Part shown: positions 1 through 9,356 of the stretch, in pieces
How the letters are laid out: every line of letters begins with the position of its first letter
Position numbering within the stretch: the first letter of the stretch is position 1
Source of the DNA: Rhododendron vialii
Taxonomy: Eukaryota > Streptophyta > Magnoliopsida > Ericales > Ericaceae
Length of the DNA stretch: 64,000 nt
Direction: 5' to 3'
NCBI RefSeq assembly: GCF_030253575.1
Contig: NC_080561.1
Span: 1,492,001-1,556,000 of the forward strand
Position numbers and translations under genes: made by a program
The notes under the pieces: generated by a model
Databases searched by the model: none
What the model saw: only the letters and a program-made list of their open reading frames with translations
Told to the model about the DNA's origin: nothing

Positions 1-2417
1 TGCCGAAACGAATCAGAGTCACAAAATTTTGACGCAACACTAACAGCAAAAAAAAGAATTAAATAAAGACAAAAAAATTAAATTACTACTACGTATTTGA
101 CTTTTAAAGTCAAATTCACCCTTACCCCTTAAAATAAAAAATATATACTCCTATGTTAAGCTTCATTGTGCATTACGAGCTTAAAGGAACAAAAAAGAAA
201 CAAACCCAACGACCTTTTGGCAAGAGAAATATTCCGAGTGGATTCCCTTTCTGTGGGCTTCATGTGATGCTTAGTTGGCTCCTTGAACTGGTCAATCAGC
301 TTCGGGACATACTTTCCCATTTAACCACCCCAGATTTTGATCTGAACAAATGTTGCTCAAGTCAACAAATTGTTTTTAGTTTGTACCTTCTTCTGACAAA
401 ACAAACAAAATTAGGCCCTAGGTTGACTCAACGTACAGAATAGTTTTTTTTTTTTTCTGGTAATGTAGGGTATCTCGGTCCAGCCTACGCGCATTTCGGA
501 CTAATTTTTACAACCCCTTATACAACAGTTTCACACATTTATGCGTAAGGTAAGGTGAGATCACCGCAAGAATTATTTACAAAGAGAATCGAACATCAAA
601 TGTTTAGAATGGAGCAAACATTTGAGTCTCAAGCTTAATCCCATTTGATCAACCCGTTGGGTTTGAACAGAATAGTTTGTACAACGTTCACACTTTTTAA
701 AAAGAGAAACACCAAACACCACATAGTCAAATCCTAAGAATTTCGTCCAAAAGACCAAAACTACCTCACTTAAAACGAGAGAAGTTCCACGAGAGTGCAG
801 AATCTCCAGCTCATCCAAAACCTAAAATAACTCATGCCCAAGACGTCACGGATCGAACCCGTTGACGTTATCTAGCCCAGAACATCCATTGACCTCATTT
901 GGCTCCAAATTGGTCTTCAAGACTTCAACAATTACTAGCATCCAACAACTCACTTATATTCTTTTGGTTCGACGGTCCAGGATGTCTCGACCGACTTACA
1001 CATTTCAATTATTTCTCTCACTGGTTAGGTCTAAAGATCGACCATCCATGTCGGAACTAAGAGCTTTACAAGAGAATTTCTCTCTAATGACCGCAAGAGG
1101 TTGTCATGTTTTCGAATTCAAAATGTCTAGATTTATAGTTCATTCATGCTGCTACTTGAGCTATTTTGTTGGGTTATCGAACAACTGACCATAGTCTATA
1201 GTCTTTCAAAAAGTGCATAATCGAAAGAAATTTAAGTTCGTAGAAAAAATACACGACTTACACAAAGTAAGTAAATTAATCAACGATTATAGATGGAAAA
1301 TCACGTAACCAAACTCACATGTTCTAAAATTTGTGTTTAGATCATGACTTTTCAGGAAATTATGTGTTGGGAAACTGTGGAAAGTAAGAGAAAGAAAAGG
1401 AAATTGTCCAAGAGGGAGAAGGTGAAAAAAGTTGGAATCTTCTTTAACTCTCTCCTTCTAGTTAAAGATAGTTAGGGAGATGGTCATTAACTATCTCCTT
1501 CAACCTCTACTTTTCTCTCTTTCTTTTTCACTAGCGTTTGGGCACACGAAATGCATGTGTAAGTGAGCGGAAAAAATCTGCTGTTAAACCATCTTACGTG
1601 ATTAAACGAAATCACCTTATGTGATTGAACAAGTCAATTGCATCAAAATGAAAGGGGAAAAATTGCGAAGTAAAAGAGAGCAGTTGTGGAAGATTGGAGT
1701 CATGGCTTCCAAGTGGTGGGTTTCTCTTTTGCCCTTAAGATTGAGTTCGAGTATCTAATATTGTTTGGTAAATACAGTTAGTGGTGGAGGACTTTTGAGT
1801 CTACGAAAAGTCCATATAGCTTCAAGAAAGGGGGAGACCAAATTTGGATTCTCTCTTTCTGTATTAGAATAGACTTTTCCTAGCAACCAAACAAATGGAC
1901 CCAGAGACCATGTAGTTAGCAAGTCACTATAGAAGTGTAGTGATCATTTGGTCTATCCGTTCCCCCAATCGATAGTTTAGAATCGTTGTAACTTTTACCG
2001 GTAAGAGTTAACAAACATATATCTGAACCATTAATTGTCGATTTAAACGGTTCAAATTGTGCACTACAGATACAGGGTGCGCTACAGAGTTGCTCACTAT
2101 AGGATTCCCGGATTGACCAAACAATAGGATGAGATTTTTATTTTTCCCGGCACTAATCACTGCAAAAAACATGATCCTAACACACCAAATAAGAACATGT
2201 TCTGATAGGTTGGAAGCTCACTTTGATCAAGAAATATTATGCATCGATTAACCAAGGGTTGAAAAACAATCTGTGTCAATTTACTATATCGAAAAAAACA
2301 ATCTACAAAGCTACAAGGACAGTATCCTATAACATGACTACATCAAATGATGGAAAAGAATCAACACCAAGTACACAAAAAAACCTACTAGCTACTAATC
2401 TAGTGGTAGCAGCACAA
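1..2417. other. AT-rich intergenic region
   Basis: No gene is supported here. The open frames at 153-443, 862-1188 and 2223-2453 have low-complexity or random-looking translations and no recognisable domain. The first 60 bases resemble one half of an inverted-repeat MITE family that recurs at 6.3, 33.0 and 34.0 kb. The last ~200 bases are the likely 3' untranslated region of the minus-strand gene that ends at 2418. Confidence 0.5.
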
Positions 2418-3860
2418 CTATGGAAGACCAGTGTCCGCAAAACTGTGGTGTAACAAATGGTGAGCAATCTGATCCCTAGCTCGCATCGCGTCGACGGACC
2501 TCACGGCATTCTCCGGCACAATCTCATCGTCGAAGAGATCAAAACCGGTCTCGCTCGGTTCCATCGCCTCGTTCCTCATCTCGCAAATGTTGTGCAGCAC
2601 GCAACAAGCACCGAGGACCACGGGCAAGTCCTGGAGCTTCACCTCGGTCCTCTTCTGCAGACAACTCCACCTCCCTTTCAACCGCGAAAACGCTTCCTTC
2701 GCCACCCTCTCCACCTCCCCGGCTTTCTCGTTGAACACCCTCTGCGTCCACAGGTTCTGCTGAGCGTAAGGCACCAGCACCCAGTCCATCAAAGGGTACC
2801 CGCCGTTCCCCACGATCCAAATGTCCTTCAGAAGCCCGCGACTTGCCCTCTGCGAAAGCGCCGATTTCTCCAGAACCTTGTCATCGCTCATAGACCCCGG
2901 CCACCCGATGCAGACGTCCGTAAACACCCCCTTCGAATCGACAACGCCTTGTACCGTGATCGAATACGACGTCTTCTGGTTCCTCTCCGTGTGCCTCTTG
3001 TTGAAATAAGCCGGTCCGTTCACCTTGGGCGCGATGATAGGCACGTGGGTAGTGTAGATTGATCCGCCCAAGTTCGGAATCCCGGAAACCAGCTCGAATT
3101 CCCTCTTCACCCTCGTCATTCTCTCCTCGTCGGGCCAGTTCAAGAACTTGCTCATCATGACGCTCTTGATGGCCCCGCAGACTTCCAGCACGAGCTTGTG
3201 GCACGTGGAGATGCCCAGACCGAATTTCTTGGAGACCAGGCGCAGGGGCTCCCCGGTGGCCAGCCGCCAGATGCAGACGGCGACGCGCTGGCGGACCGGT
3301 ATGGCCAGCCGGAGCATGGTGTCCTTCTTGTTGATGACCGGGTCGAGCTCGCTGCATATGAACTCGAACGTGGATTTACTCATTTTGAAAGCGCGTCGAA
3401 ATTCTGATTCTGGGAAATCCGGGTGGCTGCACTGGTCCCACCACGCCTTCGACCGGCTCTTCACCCACAAACGCCGCGCTCCCCCGCCTCCGCCGTTGGC
3501 CGACGCCTCGGAAGCGGTCGCGGAGACGTTGGCGTCGGGTCCGTTCGGGGTTCTGGCGCGTTTGGGTCGGGGCGGGTCCTTTTGATCCGGTTCTTGGAAG
3601 AAGCCGTCGATCGGGTAGAAGCCGTCGGTCATTGTTTGGGATTGGGATTGGGATTGGGATTGGAATTGGAATTGGGATTGGGATTTCGTGTTATCGTCTT
3701 CGTCGAAGGAGAGGAACGAGGAGAGGATGTCTCTGAACGGCGTCGAGTCGGAGTTGACGGGGTCTGTTTTCTGGCGCTTCTGATCGGGTTGTTCTTGGAA
3801 TGAGGTGAACAAACTGGCGAAGGATTCGTGGTTGAGGAATGGGAAAGGGGAGACTTCCAT
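2418..3860 (-). CDS. ALP1/HARBI1-like protein, domesticated PIF/Harbinger transposase (DDE_Tnp_4)
   Basis: Single-exon gene of 480 aa. The N-terminal ~130 residues are low complexity, with a Gln/Ser/Phe run at about 61-75 encoded by a hexanucleotide repeat and a basic stretch at about 97-103. A trihelix-like segment starts near 132 (LWVKSRSKAWWDQC) and the DDE_Tnp_4 nuclease fold covers about 165-435, ending in the family signature AFSRLKGRW and LGACCVLHNIC. The first catalytic Asp of the family (GxIDxTH) is Tyr269 here (GSIYTTH), the third motif GDSGYP reads GNGGYP (Asn352), and the terminal Glu position looks displaced (AKEAF); only the Asp326 region is kept. From memory it is closest to Arabidopsis At5g12010/At4g29780. 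There are no terminal inverted repeats around the gene, so it reads as a host gene, probably a nuclear DNA- or chromatin-binding protein. The role is inferred from ALP1 and HDP1. Confidence 0.88.
   Translation of the reverse strand: MEVSPFPFLNHESFASLFTSFQEQPDQKRQKTDPVNSDSTPFRDILSSFLSFDEDDNTKSQSQFQFQSQSQSQSQTMTDGFYPIDGFFQEPDQKDPPRPKRARTPNGPDANVSATASEASANGGGGGARRLWVKSRSKAWWDQCSHPDFPESEFRRAFKMSKSTFEFICSELDPVINKKDTMLRLAIPVRQRVAVCIWRLATGEPLRLVSKKFGLGISTCHKLVLEVCGAIKSVMMSKFLNWPDEERMTRVKREFELVSGIPNLGGSIYTTHVPIIAPKVNGPAYFNKRHTERNQKTSYSITVQGVVDSKGVFTDVCIGWPGSMSDDKVLEKSALSQRASRGLLKDIWIVGNGGYPLMDWVLVPYAQQNLWTQRVFNEKAGEVERVAKEAFSRLKGRWSCLQKRTEVKLQDLPVVLGACCVLHNICEMRNEAMEPSETGFDLFDDEIVPENAVRSVDAMRARDQIAHHLLHHSFADTGLP
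3632..3690. repeat. Hexanucleotide microsatellite inside the ALP1-like ORF
   Basis: The plus strand shows about nine units of TTGGGA/TTGGAA. In the minus-strand gene it encodes alternating Gln-Ser and Gln-Phe. The unit is six bases, so changes in copy number keep the frame. Confidence 0.85.
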
Positions 3861-3980
3861 TTCTCTGGGTTCGTTTTTGAAAGTGTTTATCAGAGTGAAG
3901 TTTGGGTGGGGAGTTTTGAATTGGGAGTGTGAAAGCAGTGGAGGGAGGTCTGAACTTGTTGAATTTTGGAAATTGAGAGG

Positions 3981-3992
3981 TTATATATATAC
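3981..3992 (-). promoter_or_regulatory. Candidate TATA box of the ALP1-like gene
   Basis: Minus-strand TATATATAA-type motif 120 bp upstream of the start codon. A GA/CT-rich tract (3993-4090) lies just upstream, as in many plant Y-patch/GA promoters. The transcription start would fall near 3950. The element is predicted from position only. Confidence 0.5.
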
Positions 3993-4090
3993 AGAGAGAG
4001 GGGGGAAGAGAGAGAGAGAGCGTGTGAACGCGGGGAGGAGAGAGAGGGGGGAGGAGAGAGATAGATAGAGCGGGGGGAGGGGGGGAGGGA
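3993..4090. repeat. GA-rich low-complexity tract
   Basis: Nearly pure purine on the plus strand (GAGAGA and GGGGGAGG runs) in the promoter of the ALP1-like gene. It explains the spurious open frames on both strands around 3805-4258. Confidence 0.7.
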
Positions 4091-4368
4091 AGATTCGAGG
4101 TCGGGGGGGTTGACTAGGACGCTATACGCTGAATTACGCGGTTGGGGATTTGGGGGGATTTGAGTCCCAGGTTTTTTTTTTATTGCATTTGGTGTGGGGG
4201 TTTTCAGGTGATGTTTTTTGTTTGTTTTTAGAGAGTACTTTTTAGTATTTTTGGTCAAAACAGTGAGAGGGGAACCTCGAAGAGCAACACGTCTCTAAAT
4301 CGTTTCGGAAAGTGGCAGGAAAGTTCTCGTGTAAGAAAACCGGACCGGGTGACCGACCACCCAAAACC

Positions 4369-5001
4369 AGGGGTGATTTCAGTTCGGGATAAAATTTCCA
4401 AAAGACCGATTTGGTTCGGTCCAAATATTTCTAGAATCGATTCCGACCGGAATTGAGTTCGGTTTAGTTTGGTTTGGGATGGGATCAGTCTGGTCGGGGA
4501 TTTTGGGGATTTTGGTCTGTCCGAAATATAAATTTTCCATTTTATTTTATGTGTATATATGTAAAATATACTCCCTCCGTCCCAATTTAGTTGTCACTTT
4601 TTGGAGTTCGTGCCACTTTTCAATTGATTATATCTTGTAATTTATAATGTTTTAGGTGATTTTGAAAATATTGTATTATAGAACAAATCAAAATCTATCA
4701 AACAAGATCCATATTGGATATAAAATTCATTACCAATTTAAAGATATAACTAGTTTTTTAATCCGGTTAGAATAGAACTGGGACAAGTAAATTGGGACGG
4801 AGGGAGTATAATATAAAAAATATATAGTTGTTCGGTTCGGCCGGGCAGAAATTCTAGGAAATCGAGACCGAACTGATTTCGGTTCGACTTGGTTTGGACT
4901 GGTCCAGAAAAATTCCACCATCACCCTGACTGAAAACAGAACCGATCAGTCGATTTTTTCAAGGTTTTTTTTTTCTATCCGTCAGTTTTTATAACACCCC
5001 T
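4369..5001. mobile_element. Non-autonomous DNA transposon (AGGGGTG ends) interrupted by a Stowaway MITE
   Basis: The ends are AGGGGTGATTTCAG and, on the other strand, AGGGGTGTTATAAAAAC. They are flanked by an exact 10-bp direct repeat, ACCCAAAACC, at 4359-4368 and 5002-5011. The interior is rich in GGTTCGGTT/AACCGAAC units. The Stowaway copy at 4571-4806 splits it; without that insert it is about 397 bp. The end sequence resembles hAT-type MITEs, but a 10-bp target duplication is longer than hAT's usual 8 bp, so the superfamily is uncertain. Confidence 0.6.
4571..4806. mobile_element. Stowaway MITE (236 bp)
   Basis: Perfect 13-bp terminal inverted repeats CTCCCTCCGTCCC/GGGACGGAGGGAG with TA on both sides, the Tc1/mariner Stowaway signature. 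It is nested inside the 4369-5001 element. The core matches the outer MITE at 59987-60474. Confidence 0.93.
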
Positions 5002-5568
5002 ACCCAAAACCACCAAGTGATGGTTCAATTGGTAAATACTGTTTGAGTTTTTCGTGTATTGCTTCTGGGCGATGGCTATGATGCTTTCAAGCGGTTTGGG
5101 AGCATGGTGCTCCAAATTGATCCTAACCATCTAGATTGTAGGAGTTTATCTCAACAATTGATCTCAACCATTAACTTTTAAAATATCTCAGTAATAAGTA
5201 TCGTAAGTGTAGCCATACAATATAGTAAAGTGTAACTGTATAACAATAACCTAGTATGTGTTGCCTTAGTAAATATTATGTAAATCTTATTTTTTATGGT
5301 AAATAATGTTGTAATTTTTGATGAAAAAATAATAAAATCATCTCGTTTGCTGGAGGCACTACTCCCCGATAAATACATGAAGTAATCTATATGTATATCC
5401 CCTTTTGTATCAAAAGATCTTCAACTTAAAATCTAGTGATCTATTCATTTGATATTTATTAGTAGTAGCATAGCCTATTGACATAGTAAAATATCTAATC
5501 GTGTGGCAAGGAAAAGTCTATTTTGGAAATAATTTGGTCGATTTTCGATGCTACTCACATAATATTAA
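5002..5568. other. Intergenic, no gene seen
   Basis: AT-rich DNA with no supported coding sequence. A short stretch at about 5020-5110 has a weak tRNA-like A box, which is not enough to call a SINE. Confidence 0.5.
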
Positions 5569-5808
5569 GGCTCCGTTCCATAAATTTTCTTAAAAAATAA
5601 GCAGTTTATTTTACATTTTCAAACTCAAAAATAAAGTAAATGAAAAATATTTTTTCAATTTTTTTTTGCACCGTATAAAAGATCTCATCGAGATCTTCCA
5701 AACAAGATCCATATTACATGTTTTTAGATTTCAATAAATTCATAATTTTTGAGCTTGAAATTGCCTTCTTAAAAGATAAGAATTTTTTTGGGGTTCTAGA
5801 ACGGAGCC
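5569..5808. mobile_element. Tourist-like MITE, copy 1
   Basis: Inverted ends GGCTCCGTTCC / GAACGGAGCC, flanked on both sides by TAA (5566-5568 and 5809-5811), the 3-bp TWA target duplication of PIF/Harbinger MITEs. Length 240 bp. Two relatives lie at 8852-9085 (opposite orientation) and 49759-49997. The centre contains an AAACAAGATCCATATT motif that also occurs in the Stowaway elements. Confidence 0.88.
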
Positions 5809-6279
5809 TAAGGGGCGCATGGATTAGTTTTTTAGTGTTTTTCTCGCACTGTCTTTTTGGTTGTTTTTGCACAATTTTTTAGATTCAGCTAAAAACGTTT
5901 CATCACATTATTAGGTTTGATAAGAGGAGTTAAAAAAGTATAGAAACATGTCTTAAATTTTTAAAAAAGATCACATAAGACAGACACTAAAGACAATAAA
6001 AGATTGACCATCGAGTCATTGGATTTGATCGTAGAAATTTTACCTAAATCTAGTGAAAATTACAAAACCAACCAAAGAGGCAAAAAGATAGTAACAAGTT
6101 AGCCAAAGGGCCCTAGGTGAGAAAAATAGTACTCCAGTAGTTTCTTTTGCGTGTAAGATGCACAATCTCGGCATCTTTTTTCAGACACAAGTAAATTTTT
6201 TTTACCAAAGTTTATCATTTGATTATACGGAGTATCAATTTAAATGGAAAGAGTGTTTACGCTGTAATCATGACACTAA

Positions 6280-6638
6280 GCTGCGTTCTTATGAGCTTAA
6301 CTTAAACCTGAAAGTTTTGTTCTTATTTGAATTTTTTTCACATTTGTTAGTTTTGCGTCAAACTTTTGTGGGTAATTGATTCGTCTTGACGAGAGGAATC
6401 GGAAAAATAATTTTTTTTTACTTTTAGCCAAGAATTTTAAGAAATAATCATTTTTTAGTAAAAATGGTTACCTAAAATACTTAAGTAAAAGTAAAAAAAA
6501 AAAAAAAAATACTTTTCCTATTTCTCTCGTTGAGATGGATCAATAACTAACAAAAGTTAGACGCAAAACTAATAAATGCGGAAAAAATTCAAATAAGAAG
6601 AATTTCAAAATTTAAGTTAAGTTCATAAGAACGCAGCC
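6280..6638. mobile_element. MITE with long inverted repeats (GCTGCGTTCTTATGA ends)
   Basis: Terminal inverted repeats of about 27 bp (GCTGCGTTCTTATGAGCTTA and its complement), flanked by TAA at 6277-6279 and 6639-6641. The subterminal arms pair over another ~90 bp, including a CGTCTTGACGAGAGG-type block that recurs at 33.0 and 34.0 kb and as fragments at 33.3 and 61.7 kb. About 359 bp, Tourist-like by target duplication. Confidence 0.78.
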
Positions 6639-8632
6639 TAATTAGTTTACCATAGTCTAATATTCAAATCTCTTTCATTAATCTTTGCTTGGGTACTACA
6701 CTTAGTTTCAGTATAAAGAACAACCATTATTGCCTTTAACACATGTGATTTATAACACTATCAAATTAACAATAAACCCGAAGAGGTTGGACGGGTTGTC
6801 AAGATCTGACACTTAGAAATTTGCTACTCTATTCGAAAGTCTCAGATTTGAAACCTCTCATGCATAATTAGACTCTGTGGGACTCTAGAGGATTGCCCAA
6901 TCGTTAAATTAAGATTTCCGAAATTATTTAAGAAAACTTTCCCGGAACTTGATCATAGAAAAAAGAAAACAAACCAAAAAACAACAGCTGGCAATCTATC
7001 CCTTCCCATTCCCAAACGTCACAACCACTTTATTAGTTGACATTTGATTAAAGCAATGGATAGCTATAGTTTACGTGTGAATGTGTCCACCTTTCATATT
7101 TTACATGAAAATCACATGTATAATTCAGCATCATTGTTTAATCTGCCTCTGTCCACTTACAGGCATGAAATTGACATGATAATTCAGAAAACAATTACAG
7201 CTCTATCCGCATGATGTGTAGGGTAAATTTCATTGACACCACTCAGAAGTGGATCTTAATGACAGATATTTTCTTTACGAATGAGAAATGATTATAAATT
7301 CGCTGTGATTTCAATGTTTATTTCACTTACATGCAACTAACAACTGTTCGACCAAATACGCTATAGATTTAGCCAAAAGTGTATGACATTGACAAAATCA
7401 TCCTTTTTAGTGATAGAATAAATAATAATAAAAACTCTTTAATTCTCAATTTGTTTGACCCAAAAGTTATCATGGTTTTGTTTTTGGATAATAATTGTGG
7501 AGAAAAATAGGGGTAATAATTGGGAGATAAGAATAATGATTGGAGAGATGTAGATAGAAAAAGTTAAAGTAATAATTGAAAATAGGGGTAATAATTGGGG
7601 AGAAATAAGAGTAATAATTGAAAACAAAAATGAAAGTGAAAACTAAAATGGAAACCGAACAAAGGCGTCGTTTTTCTAACCCAAAAATGGTCCTTTTGAG
7701 CAATAAAAAATAAATATATAGTTAGAAAGAAGTTTTACTAATTATCAAAAGAGCTCATCTAATGGGAAAGAAAAGTCATTTTGATTCAAAATAACCGAAA
7801 GTTGATAGTTTTGGATTACTTTTTATTATAGGAAACAATGACTTTTTTCGATATAAGTCACTTTCGGCTCATTCCATCACGAGTTTGGACAAACAATTGT
7901 CAATTGAGGGTGTAGGTGAAACGCATATAAAAATCACAAGAATTCATTGTTATTTCTCATATGTGAAGAGGATATCTGTCATTTAGACAAACCTTATGAG
8001 TGTTAGTGAAACCCTAATGTGAATAGGCTACTGAATGACAAAACAACGTCTAACACTTGTATTTAGTTGACAGTTTGACTAACAAAACTCACTAGTATTA
8101 TATATTTTCTTAAAAATATATATTTTCTTAAAAACAAGAGCTATCTTAAGCGTTAATTTCTTCCTCTCTGTATCAATTGAAGCAATGAAACAAAGGGACG
8201 ATTAACCTTCCTAATCAAACAAACGGATAAATCCATTGTCCCTTGAGAGCTAAAGATTCATGCACTAATCTTGGCACAATTTCACCATCGATCAACCAAC
8301 GGGTGGACCGATTCAAGTTAGAGTAATATTTCGAATGAATCGACACTCAGACACATACTAGATTTTTAACCTGAGATCTTATAAGAAACAACAATAATCC
8401 CTAAATATCATGCCTGGCAAGGTCTTTACTTTTTGATTCTTACCCCTTAAATCCCCTAAAGCAATTGCCAGCATTTAGTTCAGAAACCATTCAATATTTC
8501 AACTTGTGAGATACTACTAGTCTACCATATTCTGGGGGGTATGTCACTGATACACTACTCTCTAGTTTGACCTACTATTCCTACAACCAACCCCCAAAAA
8601 AAGAAAATAATGGAAGACACAAAATAATCTTC
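6639..8632. other. Intergenic region upstream of the VOC gene
   Basis: No coding sequence is supported. The part at about 6660-7020 is similar to 22640-22860, so it belongs to the duplicated segment that carried the VOC gene. Positions 7440-7640 hold a degenerate repeat built on TAATAATTGGGGAGA; the minus-strand open frames there are a by-product. Confidence 0.5.
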
Positions 8633-8815
8633 GGCTATGTTTGGAACTTATGGAAAAAAAAGAAAAAGACAAGAAAATTAAAAGATTTTCCTTTCTATTG
8701 TTTGGTTGGAAGAAAAAGTGAAAAGAAAAGAAAATTTTTAAATTTAATGAATAATAAATTTTCTTTCATATTTTCCTTTATTTTCTTTTATTTTTTGTAA
8801 GTTCCAAACAGAGCC
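8633..8815. mobile_element. Short MITE (GGCTATGTTTGGAACTTA ends)
   Basis: Inverted ends GGCTATGTTTGGAACTTA and TAAGTTCCAAACAGAGCC, 183 bp, flanked by TTC on both sides (8630-8632, 8816-8818). The purine-rich interior explains the lysine-rich open frame at 8567-8800. Tourist-like by size and 3-bp duplication. Confidence 0.78.
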
Positions 8816-8851
8816 TTCATTTCCTGCAGGCTTACCCAAAACAAACACTTA

Positions 8852-9085
8852 GGCCCCGTTCTGGAATGTAAAATAAGTCCTTATTTTTTAAGAAGGCAAT
8901 TTCAAGCTCAAAAATAATGGGTTTATTGAAATCTAAAAATACGCAATATGGATCTAATTTGAAAGATCTCGATGAGATCTTTTATAAGGTGAAAAAAATT
9001 TTAATTTTTTTTTATTTACACTATTTTTAGTTTGAAAATATGAAATAAACTGCTTATTTTTTAAGAAAATTTCTAGAACGGAGCC
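8852..9085. mobile_element. Tourist-like MITE, copy 2 (inverted)
   Basis: Ends GGCCCCGTTCTGG and CTAGAACGGAGCC. The sequence is the reverse complement of copy 1 at 5569-5808. TTA precedes the left end, but the right flank reads GTC, so the target duplication has decayed on one side. It lies about 270 bp upstream of the VOC start codon, within the likely promoter. Confidence 0.82.
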
Positions 9086-9356
9086 GTCATGCTAAATCTG
9101 GAGTGGGTCCCGCGTGACCATGCATGATTGGTAACCAGTAATCGGCGGTGCTCTTTTATTTTATTTTATTTGCCACTAGTGGTGCTCTTCACCTGTGAAA
9201 TCTAAACCGCGAAATCTTAGGAAGGAGTGGTTCTCAGCTGTTTTGGATTTCCAGTGAAGGAAATATACATGCACACGTTTGTACATATATATCCATAAAT
9301 CAATAATAAAAAAAGAAAAAGCTACAGACGATTTCACTGAGAATCACTGGTCTCCC

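Noticed and set aside
2457-3803. Long plus-strand open frames opposite the ALP1-like gene
   Set aside because: They are antisense shadows of a GC-rich coding region; translations show no domain and the minus frame has clear family motifs.
8567-8800. Lysine- and phenylalanine-rich open frame
   Set aside because: It falls within a MITE whose interior is A/G- and T/C-rich.
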